Assembly (NCBI GenBank): GCA_023715865.1
Contig: JAMBOW010000008.1
Location: 100,962-164,961, forward strand
Source: Neobacillus mesonae
GTDB lineage: Bacteria; Bacillota; Bacilli; Paenibacillales; Paenibacillaceae
Reading direction: 5' to 3'
DNA: 64,000 nucleotides
This document shows positions 17,065-25,524 of this stretch, piece by piece. The notes below the pieces were generated by a model. It was not told where the DNA came from. It saw nothing but the letters and a program-made list of their open reading frames with translations, and did no database searches. The first letter of the stretch is position 1. Every line of letters begins with the position of its first letter. The translations under genes were made by a program, and so were the position numbers.

Positions 17065-18426
17065 TTATACTAAAACTTCTTCTTTAGCTTCTACCGGCTT
17101 CAACGCCTTCTGACCCACGGAGTTAAGGAAGTTCCAAGGTTTGTTATAGTGCGGCTGGAAGAAGAAATCGATAAATGCCAGCTCATCCACTGTCATCTCG
17201 TTCTGGATGCAGACAGACAAGGTGTTGATCGATTGCGTCAGCTCAGCCTCACTCATCAGCTGTGCACCGACGATCCGGCGTGATTCTTTTTCATACACTA
17301 CTTTAATGAGCACTTTCTCAGCAGTTGGCATGAATTCCGGGCGATAGCTGTCCTCTAAAGTAACACTCTCGACAATAAAGCCCGCTGCTGCGGCCGCTGC
17401 TTCCGTAAGCCCAGTACCTGCAATGTTCTGCTCGTAAATCTTAATGCCGGATGTTCCTTGGGTTCCCATGTATCTTGTAACAGGAGCTTTTAGGTTTCGG
17501 GCAACAAGCATTCCCATCCGTACTGCATTAGTCGCAAGGGGGATATAAGCAGACTGACGAGTTGGGTTATAGAAGATCGCACTGCTGTCCCCAGCTGCAA
17601 ATACATCCGGATTGCTGGTACGCATGTAGCGGTCTACAAGGATTGCTCCGTTCGGCAGCATATCGACTTGGCCTTTGAGCAGCTCTGTATTAGGACGGAA
17701 GCCAATGCACAGAATAACCAGATCTGTTTCATAGGTTCCTTTGTCCGTAACTACTTTCTGAACATTGCCATTCTCACCTTCAAAACGGCTGACCTTCTCT
17801 CCCATCACAAGCTGAATGCCTTTGTCCGTAAGATCTGACTGAATGCGATCTGTAAATTCAGCATCCAGATACTTGCTCAGTATGCGCTCTTCCGCATCAA
17901 TCAGTGTTACTTCTTTACCGTTCATTTGGAAAGCTTCAACCAGCTCAATGCCGATATAACCTGCTCCGACAACGGTCACGTGACGTGCTTCTTTGGATTT
18001 GGCAATAATCGTATTGGAGTGCTCGTAGTTCTTGCATAGAAGCACGTTGTTCAAGTCAATTCCTTCGAGCTTCGGAATGATCGGCCACGACCCTGTGGTC
18101 ACAATCAGCTTGTCATAAGTGTCTACGAGCTCCTCACCTGTCTTGATATTACGTGCTTTCAGTGAGTATCCCTTGGTATCCACTTCTGTAACCTCATGCA
18201 GCATACGCATGTTAACGCCAAGTTCCTTTAATTGTTCAGGGGAAGAGTAAAACAGTCCATGCGGATCTTTCACAACTCCTCCGACATACAATGCAATCCC
18301 GCAGGACAGGAAGGATACATTGTCATTTCTCTCGTATACAGTAATTTCGGCATCAGGATAAAGCTTTGCTGTATTAATAATGGCTGCTGTTCCAGCGTGT
18401 GTACATCCAATAACGGCTACTTTCAT
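17065..18426 (-). CDS. FAD-dependent NADH oxidase / CoA-disulfide reductase family
   Basis: A 453-residue flavoprotein disulfide reductase-like enzyme. Seen: the N-terminal FAD-binding VAVIGCTHAG, the active-site SFLSCGIALYVGG with Cys42 as the single redox cysteine that forms a sulfenate in H2O-forming NADH oxidases, the NADH-binding VTVVGAGYIGIELVEAF, and the second FAD motif VFAAGDSSA, followed by the dimerisation domain. These enzymes reduce O2 to water or CoA-disulfide while regenerating NAD+. ATG 18426 has GAGGTATTTTC upstream. Three FNR/Rex-type palindromes lie in its promoter region, one between the -35 and -10. Confidence 0.92.
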   Translation of the reverse strand: MKVAVIGCTHAGTAAIINTAKLYPDAEITVYERNDNVSFLSCGIALYVGGVVKDPHGLFYSSPEQLKELGVNMRMLHEVTEVDTKGYSLKARNIKTGEELVDTYDKLIVTTGSWPIIPKLEGIDLNNVLLCKNYEHSNTIIAKSKEARHVTVVGAGYIGIELVEAFQMNGKEVTLIDAEERILSKYLDAEFTDRIQSDLTDKGIQLVMGEKVSRFEGENGNVQKVVTDKGTYETDLVILCIGFRPNTELLKGQVDMLPNGAILVDRYMRTSNPDVFAAGDSSAIFYNPTRQSAYIPLATNAVRMGMLVARNLKAPVTRYMGTQGTSGIKIYEQNIAGTGLTEAAAAAAGFIVESVTLEDSYRPEFMPTAEKVLIKVVYEKESRRIVGAQLMSEAELTQSINTLSVCIQNEMTVDELAFIDFFFQPHYNKPWNFLNSVGQKALKPVEAKEEVLV

Positions 18427-18465
18427 GAAAATACCTCCTCAGGGTTTTAAAAGATATTTCTCGAG

Positions 18466-18558
18466 ATTATATTGTGAAATGTTTCACTATTAAAATCAGT
18501 ATATTGTGATTTATTTCACTACGTCTTATGGCTTTATTATAATGTGATTCTTTTCACA
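18466..18558 (-). promoter_or_regulatory. NADH oxidase promoter with three FNR/Rex-type palindromes
   Basis: The 381-base gap between the divergent NADH oxidase and MFS genes holds three TGTGA-N6-TCAC(A/T) sites: 18473-18488, 18505-18520 and 18543-18558. A minus-strand -10 TATAAT (18471-18466) adjoins the first, so site 1 fills the -10/-35 spacer (centre -21.5), a repressor position. Site 1 also fits the Rex consensus TTGTGAA-N4-TTCACAA in all but the last bases. On the plus strand TATAAT at 18538-18543 touches site 3. The rest of the gap (18560-18807) shows no recognisable element. Confidence 0.65.
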
Positions 18559-18807
18559 TTTCAACCTCTATTTTTGAAATTCTTAAAAATAATTATTCAT
18601 CCTTGTCCCTAAAGAAAACGAATGACCGAAAAAGCCTTGATTACAAAGGGAATTTATCCGTATTCCGCATTGCTTTATCTCCATAAAAGAGTGTTATTTA
18701 AACCCTGTCGCCATTGGCGATTACCATTTTTAGGAGTACAATGGGACCTGATAGCGGGTAGACCGCGAGTATTCGGGTATTTTCTTAATGAAAGGAAGGT
18801 GCATCCT

Positions 18808-20043
18808 ATGAAGTTCTCATGGAAACGGAACTTGTTCGTGCTGTGGGTCGGCGTGTTTTTTTGCAGCACCGCATATTCCATCTCCATCCCCTTTTTGCCT
18901 ATATTTATGAATACCGAGCTGAATGTCGGAGAAGACTATCTAGAGCTATGGGCAGGGTTTGCCTTCGGCATTACTTTTCTGGCTAGTGCCTTGATTTCTC
19001 CGTTTTGGGGTTCCCTTGCTGATAAGTATGGACGTAAACCGATGCTTATTCGCTCAGGGTTCGCACTTGCATTTCTATATCTGATCAGTTACTTTGTGCA
19101 TGATCCGTATTTATTCATCATTGTCCGTATCTTCCAAGGTCTGCTCGCCGGCTTCGTCCCGGCCTCGATTGCGCTTGTCGCTACCAATACTCCTGAGGCG
19201 AAAACAGGGTATGCCCTAGGCATTATGTCTACCGCAGGAGCAACAGGAAGTATTGTCGGTCCTTTGATCGGAGGCGTGGTCAGCCATTACTACGGTAACC
19301 GGAACGCCTTTCTCTTTTCAGCACTCATTGTATTAGTATCTGCGCTAATCGCTACTTTTTTTGTCAAAGAGCATAACTTTAATCGTTCTGCCGCCCGTTC
19401 AAGAGTGCGGGACGATATCAAGCAGGCTTCCGCCAACAAACCGTTCATGGCGCTGCTTGGAATCATGGCAGTTACAACGTTCTCTGTGATGATACTGGAG
19501 CCCCTGCTTACCGTTTACGTGATGGAAATGGGTGTATCTATAGACGAGGCTTCCCTCACATCCGGGATTATTTTCTCCTCGGTCGGTATAGCCACGATCA
19601 TCATGGCCCCCCGCTGGGCTAAGATCGGACAAAAAATCGGTTATTCCAAGATACTGATCATTGGACTGGTCGGCGGCGGCCTGGGCAATATGCTCCAGGT
19701 TCTTGTAAGCGATTATATCGGTTTTGGCCTGCTTCGGTTTGGCTACGGTTTATTTTTTGCCGCGGTGTATCCAACCATCAATGCCCTGATTGTCGAAACA
19801 ACGGATGCCTCATTCAGAGGAAGAGCATTTAGCTTGAATCAATCGGCCTCACAGCTTGCTACCATGGCGGGACCGATTATCGGCGGATTGCTCGGGAGCC
19901 TGATGCCCATCCGCTGGATCTTTGTTCTTAATGGACTGGTGCTTCTCATTGCTGCCTGGATGATCATTCGCAATGGAAGAAGCAAACGAACTTTCCTATC
20001 CACATCTTCTTCACCGGTACTAAAACAGGTGGATCGGTATTAG
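18808..20043 (+). CDS. MFS multidrug efflux transporter, MdtG/TetA-like
   Basis: A 411-residue, 12-helix drug:H+ antiporter. Seen: WKRNLFVLWVGVFFCSTAYS, the motif A loop GSLADKYGRKPMLIRSG between helices 2 and 3, the helix 4 RIFQGLLAGFVPA (motif B-like Arg), and motif C-like GPLIGGVV in helix 5. ATG at 18808 has AAAGGAAGG nine bases before it. The frame is open from 18622 but the extra 62 residues look non-coding (Trp/Arg/Cys-rich, no homology feel). Exported compound unknown. Divergent from the NADH oxidase gene. Confidence 0.88.
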   Translation: MKFSWKRNLFVLWVGVFFCSTAYSISIPFLPIFMNTELNVGEDYLELWAGFAFGITFLASALISPFWGSLADKYGRKPMLIRSGFALAFLYLISYFVHDPYLFIIVRIFQGLLAGFVPASIALVATNTPEAKTGYALGIMSTAGATGSIVGPLIGGVVSHYYGNRNAFLFSALIVLVSALIATFFVKEHNFNRSAARSRVRDDIKQASANKPFMALLGIMAVTTFSVMILEPLLTVYVMEMGVSIDEASLTSGIIFSSVGIATIIMAPRWAKIGQKIGYSKILIIGLVGGGLGNMLQVLVSDYIGFGLLRFGYGLFFAAVYPTINALIVETTDASFRGRAFSLNQSASQLATMAGPIIGGLLGSLMPIRWIFVLNGLVLLIAAWMIIRNGRSKRTFLSTSSSPVLKQVDRY

Positions 20044-20164
20044 CATTTACTAATTTAACGATCCGATTCGAACAGATATCTGGAAAACAATCGCCAAGGC
20101 TGCAGCTCGTTTGGACTGAGTAAACAAGAGCTGCTAGAAGCGACAAAGGAGGGAGAATTTCATT

Positions 20165-20665
20165 TTGGAAAGGAAAACTTCTACAACAACACTGCAGATG
20201 ACCCGTCACTTTGAGGTTCCCGCTGAACGAGTATTTGATGCGTGGCTGAATCAGGAGATCATGAGAAAATGGCTTTTTACGCTTGAAGGAACTAACAAAG
20301 TTGCCGTTAATGAGCCCCGAGTAGGCGGAACATGGGAAATCGTTGACCATAGGGACGGACAAGACTATCGCGCCATTGGCGAATACCTGGAAATCAATTC
20401 CCCAACAAAAATGATGTTCACATTCGAAATGCCTCAATTCAGCGACACCGTAGACACCATTACTGTAGAGATTCAGCCGCAGGGCCAGAACTGTGAGATG
20501 CACTTTACGCAAAACATCATTGTACCGCATGAGGAGAATTGGAGTGATACTGATTTAGCCAAAGCAATAAAAGAATATGAAGAGGGCTCAGAGCATGGCT
20601 GGGATCTCATGTTTAGAGGTCTTAAGCAGCTGCTGGAGGAAGGCTTCATCTCTTACAAAGGTTAA
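20165..20665 (+). CDS. SRPBCC / AHSA1-domain protein
   Basis: A 166-residue START-like fold protein. Seen: TRHFEVPAERVFDAWLNQEIMRKWL, the classical N-terminal block of AHSA1-type (Aha1 C-terminal domain-like) proteins, then GGTWEIVDHRDGQDYRAIGEY and LEINSPTKMMFTFEMP strands, and a long C-terminal helix (HGWDLMFRGLKQLLEEG). The fold encloses a hydrophobic cavity; ligand and role unknown. TTG start at 20165, with GGAGGGAG upstream. Such genes often follow an ArsR regulator, but none is present here. The 121 bases before it hold no gene. Confidence 0.85.
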   Translation: MERKTSTTTLQMTRHFEVPAERVFDAWLNQEIMRKWLFTLEGTNKVAVNEPRVGGTWEIVDHRDGQDYRAIGEYLEINSPTKMMFTFEMPQFSDTVDTITVEIQPQGQNCEMHFTQNIIVPHEENWSDTDLAKAIKEYEEGSEHGWDLMFRGLKQLLEEGFISYKG

Positions 20666-20717
20666 CTTAATGGATTCAGCCACAAATTTGGCGGGCCAAT
20701 GATCGATGTATAAACAA

Positions 20718-20750
20718 AAGACCAAATCCACCTAGGATTTGGTCTTCTTA
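20718..20750. terminator. Bidirectional terminator between SRPBCC and glutathione peroxidase genes
   Basis: Perfect 12-base arms AAGACCAAATCC (20718-20729) and GGATTTGGTCTT (20735-20746), 5-base loop, between convergent genes. Confidence 0.85.
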
Positions 20751-20768
20751 ATATAAGCGGAACGCTTT

Positions 20769-21245
20769 CTATAACAGCTTCTCGATCAGCTCCGACATTT
20801 CTTCTGGAGACTGCTTCGGCTCGAAGCGCTCGATAACCTGTCCATCGCGGTCAATCACGAATTTCGTAAAATTCCACTGAATGTCGCTGCTCTCCCCTTC
20901 ACCTGGCTTTTGCTCTTTAAGATATTGGAAGAGCGGGTGAGTATTCTCTCCATTAACCTCCACTTTTGCGAAGACCGGAAAATTAACGCCGTAGTTAATC
21001 TGGCAAAATTCTTCTGCCTCTTCGCTTGTTCCCGGCTCCTGACCGCCAAACTGATTGCAAGGAAACGCTAATACGACAAGGCCTTGATCTTTGTAACGAT
21101 CGTACAGCTTTTGAAGCTCTCCATATTGCGGTGTTAATCCGCATTTGCTCGCGGTATTTGCAATAACAAGTACTTTCCCTGTATACATATCGAGGGAAAT
21201 CTCCTGATTGGCTGTAGTGATTGCTTTGTAACCATAGACTGACAT
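20769..21245 (-). CDS. bsaA: Glutathione peroxidase family (thioredoxin-dependent thiol peroxidase)
   Basis: A 158-residue peroxidase reducing H2O2 or lipid hydroperoxides. Seen: the peroxidatic cysteine in NTASKCGLTPQY (about residue 36), the FPCNQFGGQEPG signature with Gln of the catalytic tetrad and a likely resolving Cys, and the catalytic Trp in QWNFTKF. It uses Cys, not selenocysteine, and bacterial members use thioredoxin. ATG at 21245 follows AAGGAGG at good spacing; a six-codon extension to 21263 would overlap that ribosome site. Confidence 0.93.
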   Translation of the reverse strand: MSVYGYKAITTANQEISLDMYTGKVLVIANTASKCGLTPQYGELQKLYDRYKDQGLVVLAFPCNQFGGQEPGTSEEAEEFCQINYGVNFPVFAKVEVNGENTHPLFQYLKEQKPGEGESSDIQWNFTKFVIDRDGQVIERFEPKQSPEEMSELIEKLL

Positions 21246-21383
21246 CGTTTCTGCCTCCTTCATTGTTCTTATTCAAATTTTAACAAAGCGGGATAGAAAC
21301 AAACACCCCATACTCTGTAAACCTTCAGAGTTGGTTGAGTCGTTCTTACCTTCATCCCAATCATATCAAAATTCAGCTTAAAA

Positions 21384-21425
21384 CAAAAAATAAGCAGGTC
21401 TTTTCAACATTTGAAAGACCTGCTT
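21384..21425 (-). terminator. Terminator after siderophore ABC ATPase gene
   Basis: Arms AAGCAGGTCTTT (21392-21403) and AAAGACCTGCTT (21414-21425), minus-strand tail TTATTTTTTG. Confidence 0.9.
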
Positions 21426-21446
21426 AAAGATCAAATCGGCTTATCC

Positions 21447-22301
21447 TTAGACTCCAGCCACTTGACGAATTTGTGTTTGAATTGAATTCGGCGCTCCCAC
21501 AAGACCTTTATTCTCTTTGCCTGCTAATGCAAAAGGCAAACAGAGAGGCACTCCTGTACGAGGGTCCGTAATAATGTCGGCTTCAATACCGAACACTTCA
21601 CGCATCACTTCTGTTGTCATAACCTCCTGCGGCGATCCGATCGCTGCCGCCTTACCCTGTTTGATCGCAATCATATGATGTGCGTAGCGGGTGGCATGGT
21701 TAAGATCATGCACAACCATGACAATCGTGCGCTGAGCGCTGACGTTCAGCTCTTCGAGCAGCTGAAGCACTTCCAGCTGATGCGCCATATCAAGGAAGGT
21801 GGTCGGTTCATCCAGGAATAGGATATCCGTATCCTGAGCAAGTGCCATCGCAATCCATGCACGCTGCCGTTGTCCGCCGGACAACTGGTCGATGGGGCGA
21901 TCATGGAACTCATTCAAGCCTGTTGCTTCAATGGCCCATTCCACCATCTTCTTGTCATCTGCTTTCAGAGATCCAAATCCTTTCTGATAAGGAAAACGGC
22001 CATAGGATACAAGCTCAGTCACCGTCAAGCCTTCCGGAGCTGTTGGGTTTTGCGGCAAAATAGCAAGCTGCTTCGCCACTTCACGTGTGGATTGCTTATG
22101 AATGGATTTCCCGTCCAGCAATACGCTGCCGGCCTTAGGCTGCATTAAACGCGCCATGGTCTTCAGAATCGTAGACTTACCCGATCCGTTCGCTCCTACA
22201 AGAGCCGTTATCTTCCCCTGCGGAATCTGGATATTTAAATTCTCAACAATAAGTCGATCCTCATAAGCTATGGACAGTCCGGTCGTTTCCAAACGGAACA
22301 T
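21447..22301 (-). CDS. Iron-siderophore ABC transporter ATP-binding protein (FecE/YusV-like)
   Basis: A 284-residue ATPase that drives ferric-siderophore import through a FecCD-type permease. Seen: Walker A GANGSGKST, Q-loop LPQNPTAPEGLTV, ABC signature LSGGQRQRAWIAMALAQ, Walker B ILFLDEPTTFLD, and switch His in VHDLNHA. The VTELVSYGRFPYQ spacing is typical of the siderophore/B12 group. ATG at 22301 has AAGGAG nine bases upstream. No permease or binding protein is adjacent, so it probably energises importers encoded elsewhere, as YusV does in B. subtilis. A perfect Fur box sits inside its promoter. Confidence 0.93.
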   Translation of the reverse strand: MFRLETTGLSIAYEDRLIVENLNIQIPQGKITALVGANGSGKSTILKTMARLMQPKAGSVLLDGKSIHKQSTREVAKQLAILPQNPTAPEGLTVTELVSYGRFPYQKGFGSLKADDKKMVEWAIEATGLNEFHDRPIDQLSGGQRQRAWIAMALAQDTDILFLDEPTTFLDMAHQLEVLQLLEELNVSAQRTIVMVVHDLNHATRYAHHMIAIKQGKAAAIGSPQEVMTTEVMREVFGIEADIITDPRTGVPLCLPFALAGKENKGLVGAPNSIQTQIRQVAGV

Positions 22302-22412
22302 GGCGATCATCTCCTTAGATTTATTAGCATTTCGGAAGCCTGAACATCTGATGTATGTAAATTAAATGAAGTTTAGATGAAAAATAGATGATTGTTTTTC
22401 TAACTCTATTTA

Positions 22413-22442
22413 AAGATACTGATAATCATTATCATTTGTCAA
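22413..22442 (-). promoter_or_regulatory. Fur-controlled promoter of the siderophore ATPase
   Basis: Minus strand -35 TTGACA (22442-22437) and -10 TATCTT (22418-22413). Between them lies a perfect 7-1-7 Fur box: TGATAAT, one base, ATTATCA (22420-22434). Iron-loaded Fur would block polymerase. Confidence 0.85.
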
Positions 22443-22462
22443 GTGTTAGAATTATAAATCAC

Positions 22463-22545
22463 ACAAAAAAGCACACCTTTCGAATGAAGAAATCTAAGTT
22501 AATACAAGCTAGATTTTTTCATCCGTATAAAAGGTGTGCTTTTCA
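22463..22545 (-). terminator. Two-tier terminator after DEAD-box helicase gene
   Basis: Outer arms AAAAGCACACCTTT (22467-22480) and AAAGGTGTGCTTTT (22530-22543), inner GATGAAAAAATCTA against TAGATTTCTTCATT-type pairing; poly-T on the minus strand. Confidence 0.8.
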
Positions 22546-22579
22546 CATATCATTGCTCTAATTTTTAACTATCTATTAA

Positions 22580-24091
22580 TTACCGCCCTCTGCGGCCTCC
22601 GCCCCTGCGGTCACGGCCTGCAGAAGAGCTGCTTCCGCCTCGTCCAGCCGATGGTTGATCCGAACGGCCGCCCTTTCGTCCGCTTCCTCTTCCAGAACGC
22701 GATTCCGGCTTGCCGCCTCCGGACTTATTGTCAGCACCACGCCATGGCCGATCTTTATCGGCACGCTTCTGACCCTCACGACCACTTGAACCGCTGCGAG
22801 TTCCCTGGGATTTGCCTGAACGTTTACCGTTCTCCTGTCCGCCACGGCCGCCGGAGCGCCCTCCAGAACGTCCATTGTCACGCTTCTCGTCTGAGCGTAC
22901 CTTCCGGGCGCTGCTAGAGCCCCCAGATCTTTCTCCACCGCTGATTTGCTGGAGTGAGCCTGGCTCGCCTGCATAACCGCTTTGCCAAACTACACGGTCC
23001 AGCCGCTGATCTGTTCCCTGCTCTATCCGGGCAAGCTCTGGCTTGTCTTTTGGTGCAGCAAACGTAAGTGCAAGCCCCTTACCTCCTGCTCGTCCCGTTC
23101 TGCCGATCCGGTGAATGTAGCTTTCCGGATCATGTGGGATGTCATAATTGAACACATGAGTGACACCTTCGACATCAAGCCCTCTTGCCGCTACATCGGT
23201 AGCAACAAGCAGTTGAAGCTTGGCATTGCGGAATGCCTTCATTACGGTCTCACGCTTGGCCTGTGACAAATCACCATGCAGCTCATCACTGGCATAGCCC
23301 ATGTCCTGCAGTGCTGAATTCAGCGCCGATGCACGACGTTTGGTACGGCAGAAAATGATGCCAAGATATGGCCGGTACTGCTCAATTGCTCCAACGAGTG
23401 CTTCTTGTTTAGCACGATCTGTACATTCCACCACCAGCTGATGAATTTGCTTAATAGGAATCACCGAGTCTGACTTAACTTTCACATCGACAGGTTCCTT
23501 CATATACGTCCGGCCGAGTCTCCGAATACCTGTCGGCATCGTAGCAGAGAACAGCATGGTCTGGCGTTTGTAAGGCAAGGCCTTGATCAAGGTTTCTACT
23601 TCATTTAGGAATCCCATATGGAGCATTTGATCCGCCTCATCAAGAACAAGTACTTTCACTTTGTCCAGCTTCAGCGTCCCACGGCCCATATGATCAATTA
23701 ATCTTCCCGGGGTACCGATAATGATCTGTGCTCCACCCTTCAGCTTATGCAGCTGCTTCTCCACATCCTGACCGCCATAGACGGCAAGAACTCGGATCTC
23801 CTCATTCGATTCTGTCAGCTTCTTCGCCTCAGTCGTAATTTGAAGTGCCAGCTCTCTCGTTGGCGCAATGATAAGCGCTTGAGGAGAACGATCCTCAGCA
23901 TTTATGCGCTGCAAGATAGGAAGCATGAAAGCAAACGTCTTTCCTGTACCTGTCTGCGCCTCAGCAATAACATCCGAACCTGCGAGTGCGATCGGAATCG
24001 ATTTTTCCTGTACCGGAGTTGGTTTGGAAATTCCATGCTGACGCAGGACTTCGCTCCATTCCGGTAAAATACCTAACTGTTCAAAACTCAA
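22580..24091 (-). CDS. DEAD-box RNA helicase with RG-rich tail (CshA/DbpA-like)
   Basis: A 503-residue ATP-dependent RNA helicase for ribosome assembly or mRNA turnover. Seen: Q-motif (GISKPTPVQEKSIP), motif I AQTGTGKT (45-52), Ia PTRELALQ, II DEAD, III SAT, and in the second RecA domain TDVAARGLD and HRIGRTGRAG. From about residue 375 the protein becomes a low-complexity Arg/Gly/Ser tail (GGRSGGRGG, RGGGRRGR), an RNA-binding RGG type region. TTG start with AGGTGA upstream. The tail gives an open reading frame in another phase, which is not a gene. Confidence 0.94.
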   Translation of the reverse strand: MSFEQLGILPEWSEVLRQHGISKPTPVQEKSIPIALAGSDVIAEAQTGTGKTFAFMLPILQRINAEDRSPQALIIAPTRELALQITTEAKKLTESNEEIRVLAVYGGQDVEKQLHKLKGGAQIIIGTPGRLIDHMGRGTLKLDKVKVLVLDEADQMLHMGFLNEVETLIKALPYKRQTMLFSATMPTGIRRLGRTYMKEPVDVKVKSDSVIPIKQIHQLVVECTDRAKQEALVGAIEQYRPYLGIIFCRTKRRASALNSALQDMGYASDELHGDLSQAKRETVMKAFRNAKLQLLVATDVAARGLDVEGVTHVFNYDIPHDPESYIHRIGRTGRAGGKGLALTFAAPKDKPELARIEQGTDQRLDRVVWQSGYAGEPGSLQQISGGERSGGSSSARKVRSDEKRDNGRSGGRSGGRGGQENGKRSGKSQGTRSGSSGREGQKRADKDRPWRGADNKSGGGKPESRSGRGSGRKGGRSDQPSAGRGGSSSSAGRDRRGGGRRGR

Positions 24092-24138
24092 AATAGTTCA
24101 CCTCATAATGTCAATTCCGCCAAGTTATCGTAAAATAG

Positions 24139-25512
24139 CTACTTCAGCACTTTGCGTAAGATTTTCAAATTCTTTTTTGACGGATATTTAAATTTCAAAT
24201 CAAAGGAATTGGTCTGCTTGAGCACACTCTTCATATGAGAAAACGCCTTGAAGCTGTGCTCTCCATGGTAGCTGCCCGTCCCGCTCTCTCCTACACCGCC
24301 AAATGGGAGATACGGCGTGGCAACATGCATCAGTGTATCATTAATACACCCTCCACCAAAAGATATTTGTTCAATAATCCGTTCCTGTACGTTCTGATTC
24401 TGTGTGAATAGATACAGGGCAAGCGGCTTAGGCCGAGCATTTACCATATGAATAACCTCATCCAGCTGCTTATATGTCATCATTGGCAATATCGGACCAA
24501 ATATCTCTTCCTGCATAACTGGATCGTTCCAGCTGATATCCTCGATCACTGTTGGAGCAATCTTGAGCGAAGTCTCATCCACCTCTCCACCAATGACAAC
24601 CGACCCATTCTCAAGAAAACCGCGAAGACGTTCAAAATGCTTGGGAGATACAATCCGTCCGTAATCTTCATGTCCCACCGGATCCTTGCCATAGAAATGC
24701 TTGATCGCCTTGGCATACTCGTCAATAAAAGCATCTCTTACGCTTTCATGCACCAGTAGATAATCCGGAGCAATACAGGTCTGTCCGGCATTGGTTACCT
24801 TACCAAAGGCAGCCCGCCTTGCTGCAAGCTTTACATTGGCATCCTGATGAATAATACACGGGCTTTTTCCACCTAGTTCAAGTGTCAGGGGAATCAGCTG
24901 CTCTGCTGCAGCTTTCATAACCACCTTGCCTACAGCCACGCTGCCGGTAAAAAAGATTTTATCAAAAGGCTGACGAAGCAGCTCCTGACTCGTCTCCACG
25001 GCACCTTCAACGACGGTGATGTAAGCCGGGTCATACAGCTCACCGATCAATGAATTCAATACGGCAGATACGTGCGGGGTCAGCTCTGAAGGCTTGATCA
25101 CCGCTGTATTTCCGGCAGCTATTGCTCCTAAGAGCGGGGACAAAGCCAATTGAAAAGGATAGTTCCACGGAGCGATAATAAGTGCCGTACCATAAGGTTC
25201 AGCAACGACATAGCCTTTGCTGCCAATGTGCGTCTTCAGGTTCGTTTTTACCTTTTTTCGCTTCATCCAGCCTTTGAGCCTCTTTTTAATAAAATCAATT
25301 TCTTCCAGCAATATGCCGTATTCGGTCATAATGGCTTCCTGCTCGCCCTTATTCAGATCGATCTTTACGGCTTCTAAAACCTCTGCTTTACGGCTGACAA
25401 TTCCCTCTCTCAGGAGACTCAGCTGCTCAAGTCTGAATTCAAGCCTCCGGGTTGCACCGCTGCGATAATAATCTTTTTGTTTCTGTACAATTTCATGGAT
25501 GTTCATAAGCAT
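24139..25512 (-). CDS. Aldehyde dehydrogenase, class 3-like (YwdH type)
   Basis: A 457-residue NAD(P)+-dependent enzyme oxidising aldehydes to acids. Seen: APWNYPFQLALSPL, the cofactor loop FTGSVAVGK, catalytic Glu212 in LELGGKSPC and catalytic Cys246 in NAGQTCIAPDY, EEIFGPILP and the C-terminal PFGGVGESGTGSYHG. Shorter than class 1/2 enzymes and ending in a Lys-rich segment, as in the fatty/long-chain aldehyde group. ATG at 25512 follows AAGGACGGTA. Twelve bases downstream of the AarF gene and possibly cotranscribed with it. Confidence 0.94.
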   Translation of the reverse strand: MLMNIHEIVQKQKDYYRSGATRRLEFRLEQLSLLREGIVSRKAEVLEAVKIDLNKGEQEAIMTEYGILLEEIDFIKKRLKGWMKRKKVKTNLKTHIGSKGYVVAEPYGTALIIAPWNYPFQLALSPLLGAIAAGNTAVIKPSELTPHVSAVLNSLIGELYDPAYITVVEGAVETSQELLRQPFDKIFFTGSVAVGKVVMKAAAEQLIPLTLELGGKSPCIIHQDANVKLAARRAAFGKVTNAGQTCIAPDYLLVHESVRDAFIDEYAKAIKHFYGKDPVGHEDYGRIVSPKHFERLRGFLENGSVVIGGEVDETSLKIAPTVIEDISWNDPVMQEEIFGPILPMMTYKQLDEVIHMVNARPKPLALYLFTQNQNVQERIIEQISFGGGCINDTLMHVATPYLPFGGVGESGTGSYHGEHSFKAFSHMKSVLKQTNSFDLKFKYPSKKNLKILRKVLK

Positions 25513-25524
25513 TACCGTCCTTAT

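Noticed and set aside
18622..18807. N-terminal extension of the MdtG-like transporter
   Set aside because: No ribosome site at 18622; excellent one before 18808; the extension does not look like a membrane transporter start.
22576..22974. 132-codon same-strand frame in the helicase tail
   Set aside because: Produced by the GC-rich, repetitive Arg/Gly-coding sequence read in another phase.
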